From a virus, in IMG/VR virus record IMGVR_UViG_3300042545_001232, positions 1 through 24,224 of that record: 24,224 nt of DNA; one strand, written 5' to 3'. A program made the position numbers and the translations under genes. The notes below the pieces were generated by a model, which was not told the origin of the DNA, did not search any database, and worked only from the letters and a program-made list of their open reading frames with translations. Positions 23,509 to 24,224 of the stretch are shown piece after piece (position 1 is the stretch's first letter; every line of letters begins with the position of its first letter).

Positions 23509-24133
23509 ATAATTTTGTCTCCTCCTGTTGCTGAAATAAGTTTGCTGAACATGCCTGAATTCTTAAATCCTGACATATTAAAGCTATCTTCTTTTTTACG
23601 ATTGTAAATAGGATCAAGTGAAGCAAAAACATTCCAAGGTTTTTCTTTAACACCCTGTGTTTGTAAATATTTCATTGTACGATCATCATCACGCCAACCA
23701 ACAGGTCTTTGCTCAAAATATGAGAACCAACCTAAAAGTTCTTCATAAGTCATTTCAGATTCTAATTTATATATAGGCAAATGTAAATGAAAAGCTAATT
23801 CATATATGGCAAGGTCTTCATCAGTGAGAATTACTTTCCCTGTTCTGCACCAATACCTGAAAATTTCATAATTTCATTGGAAAGTTTTGATAACTCATCC
23901 ATAGGGAATGTTTGAAAATCTTCATCGGCTAAATCGTCAGCACCCTCAACAGCTGAACGAATTACTGTTTGCAATAAAGCAAGACCTGCAGATTCATCTG
24001 ATTCTATTTCTTTAGCTTTAACTTGAATGTCCATAACTTCTGAAACACTCAATTTTGAGATCTTGACATCTTCACCCATGAATTTCACAGATTTTGTCAT
24101 TTTACGTCCAACTAAACTTTTAATACCTGACAT
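23505..24133 (-). CDS. Tail assembly chaperone, long -1 frameshift product (gpGT-like)
   Basis: This joins the 0-frame chaperone (from 24133) to the -1 frame at GGGAAAG (23834-23840), giving 209 residues. Past the shift the protein reads VILTDEDLAIYELAFHLHLP and then EMTYEELLGWFSYFEQRPVG, WRDDDRTMKYLQTQGVKEKP and a SLDPIYN end. That W-F-x-Y-F-E-x-R-P-x-G-W-R domain is the known T-type domain of phage tail chaperones. The -1 frame has no credible start of its own: only a TTG at 23780, which lies inside the conserved part, so it must be made by frameshifting. In lambda, gpG and gpGT at a fixed ratio coat the tape measure protein and recruit the tail tube protein; the same role is expected here. 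Confidence 0.88.
23831..24133 (-). CDS. Tail assembly chaperone, short form (gpG-like)
   Basis: Start chosen at ATG 24133 (MSGIKSLVGRKMTKSVKFMG), because AAAGG lies 9 bases upstream. An ATG at 24160 would add nine residues but has only a weak SD. The product is 100 residues ending GIGAEQGK before TAA. It has a beta-rich start and then an acidic helical part (KLSVSEVMDIQVKAKEIESD; FQTFPMDELSKLSNEIMKFS), as usual for phage tail assembly chaperones placed just before the tape measure protein. The final codons GGA AAG form the slippery site that yields the longer product. The short form should be the major product and bind the tape measure protein during tail assembly. Confidence 0.85.
   Translation of the reverse strand: MSGIKSLVGRKMTKSVKFMGEDVKISKLSVSEVMDIQVKAKEIESDESAGLALLQTVIRSAVEGADDLADEDFQTFPMDELSKLSNEIMKFSGIGAEQGK
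23834..23840 (-). promoter_or_regulatory. Programmed -1 ribosomal frameshift site GGGAAAG
   Basis: Read on the minus strand, the 0-frame G GGA AAG can slip to GGG AAA G, and the 0-frame TAA follows at once (23831-23833). This is the same heptamer used by lambda G/GT. No strong pseudoknot is obvious downstream. Confidence 0.9.
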
Positions 24134-24186
24134 ACTATTTACCTTTATTTGTGGGATCATTTTATAATTCCGTTATTGATGAGTTA

Positions 24187-24224
24187 TTACTCACCTTTGA
24201 AAGTGTCTGAATTTAACTCTTGAA
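24187..24224 (-). CDS. C-terminal end of an upstream tail gene (partial)
   Basis: One minus-strand frame reads QELNSDTFKGE and ends in a double stop TAATAA (24184-24189), just before the chaperone. Only 11 whole codons are in the window. In siphophages the gene at this place is usually the major tail protein, or a small gene behind it; the sequence here is too short to tell. The double stop and tight spacing support a real gene end. Confidence 0.5.
   Translation of the reverse strand, partial: QELNSDTFKGE

Noticed and set aside
23505-23780. Independent gene starting at TTG 23780
   Set aside because: The start lies inside the conserved T-type domain, and the 18 codons before it are conserved-looking. 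The GGGAAAG frameshift explains it better.

Overview
The window is a piece of a tailed-phage genome with a long non-contractile (siphovirus-type) tail. Every gene I can support lies on the minus strand, so the genes read from the right end of the window to the left. The DNA is AT-rich, genes are tightly packed with many ATGA/TAATG overlaps, and most starts carry a Shine-Dalgarno (SD) sequence. No bacterial housekeeping genes, integrase or tRNA are visible. A signal-peptide-bearing SleB-type cell-wall hydrolase and a lambda-J-like tail tip point to a Gram-negative host. A gammaproteobacterial, possibly aquatic, host is inference only.

Right part (24224 to 13719), tail core. The last residues of an upstream gene are followed by a tail assembly chaperone pair joined by a textbook -1 frameshift site, GGGAAAG, directly before the 0-frame stop. 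A small tail-completion-like protein follows, then an intrinsic-terminator-like hairpin. Next is a 3149-residue tape measure protein, which predicts a tail of roughly 470 nm.

Middle (13716 to 4859), tail tip. Two overlapping tip/hub genes of about 200 codons lead into a giant 2324-residue lambda-J-like receptor-binding protein. It has FN3, Ig-like and carbohydrate-binding-like modules. Two small accessory genes typical of the position behind a tail fibre follow.

Left part (4790 to 1), accessory and lysis. It holds an alanine-rich putative virion protein, a collagen-like Gly-X-Y protein, two small unknown proteins and a GNAT-like acetyltransferase. A small operon then carries a secreted SleB-type endolysin, a secreted protein made of three exact-length 23-residue repeats, and a 46-residue Cys-rich protein. 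It sits between a repeated promoter-like motif and a terminator. Beyond it lie a zinc-finger protein of the homing-associated type, an unknown 81-residue protein, and a gene cut by the window edge.

The observations most worth a second look are: (1) two UGA stops followed in frame by protein-like open frames, one after the acetyltransferase and one joining the alanine-rich virion protein to the collagen-like ORF; (2) the three-repeat secreted protein beside the endolysin; (3) an 18-base motif shared by two intergenic regions, one copy inside a 34-bp inverted repeat; (4) three terminator hairpins so close to the next gene that no promoter fits between; (5) shuffled modules in the tail-tip protein.
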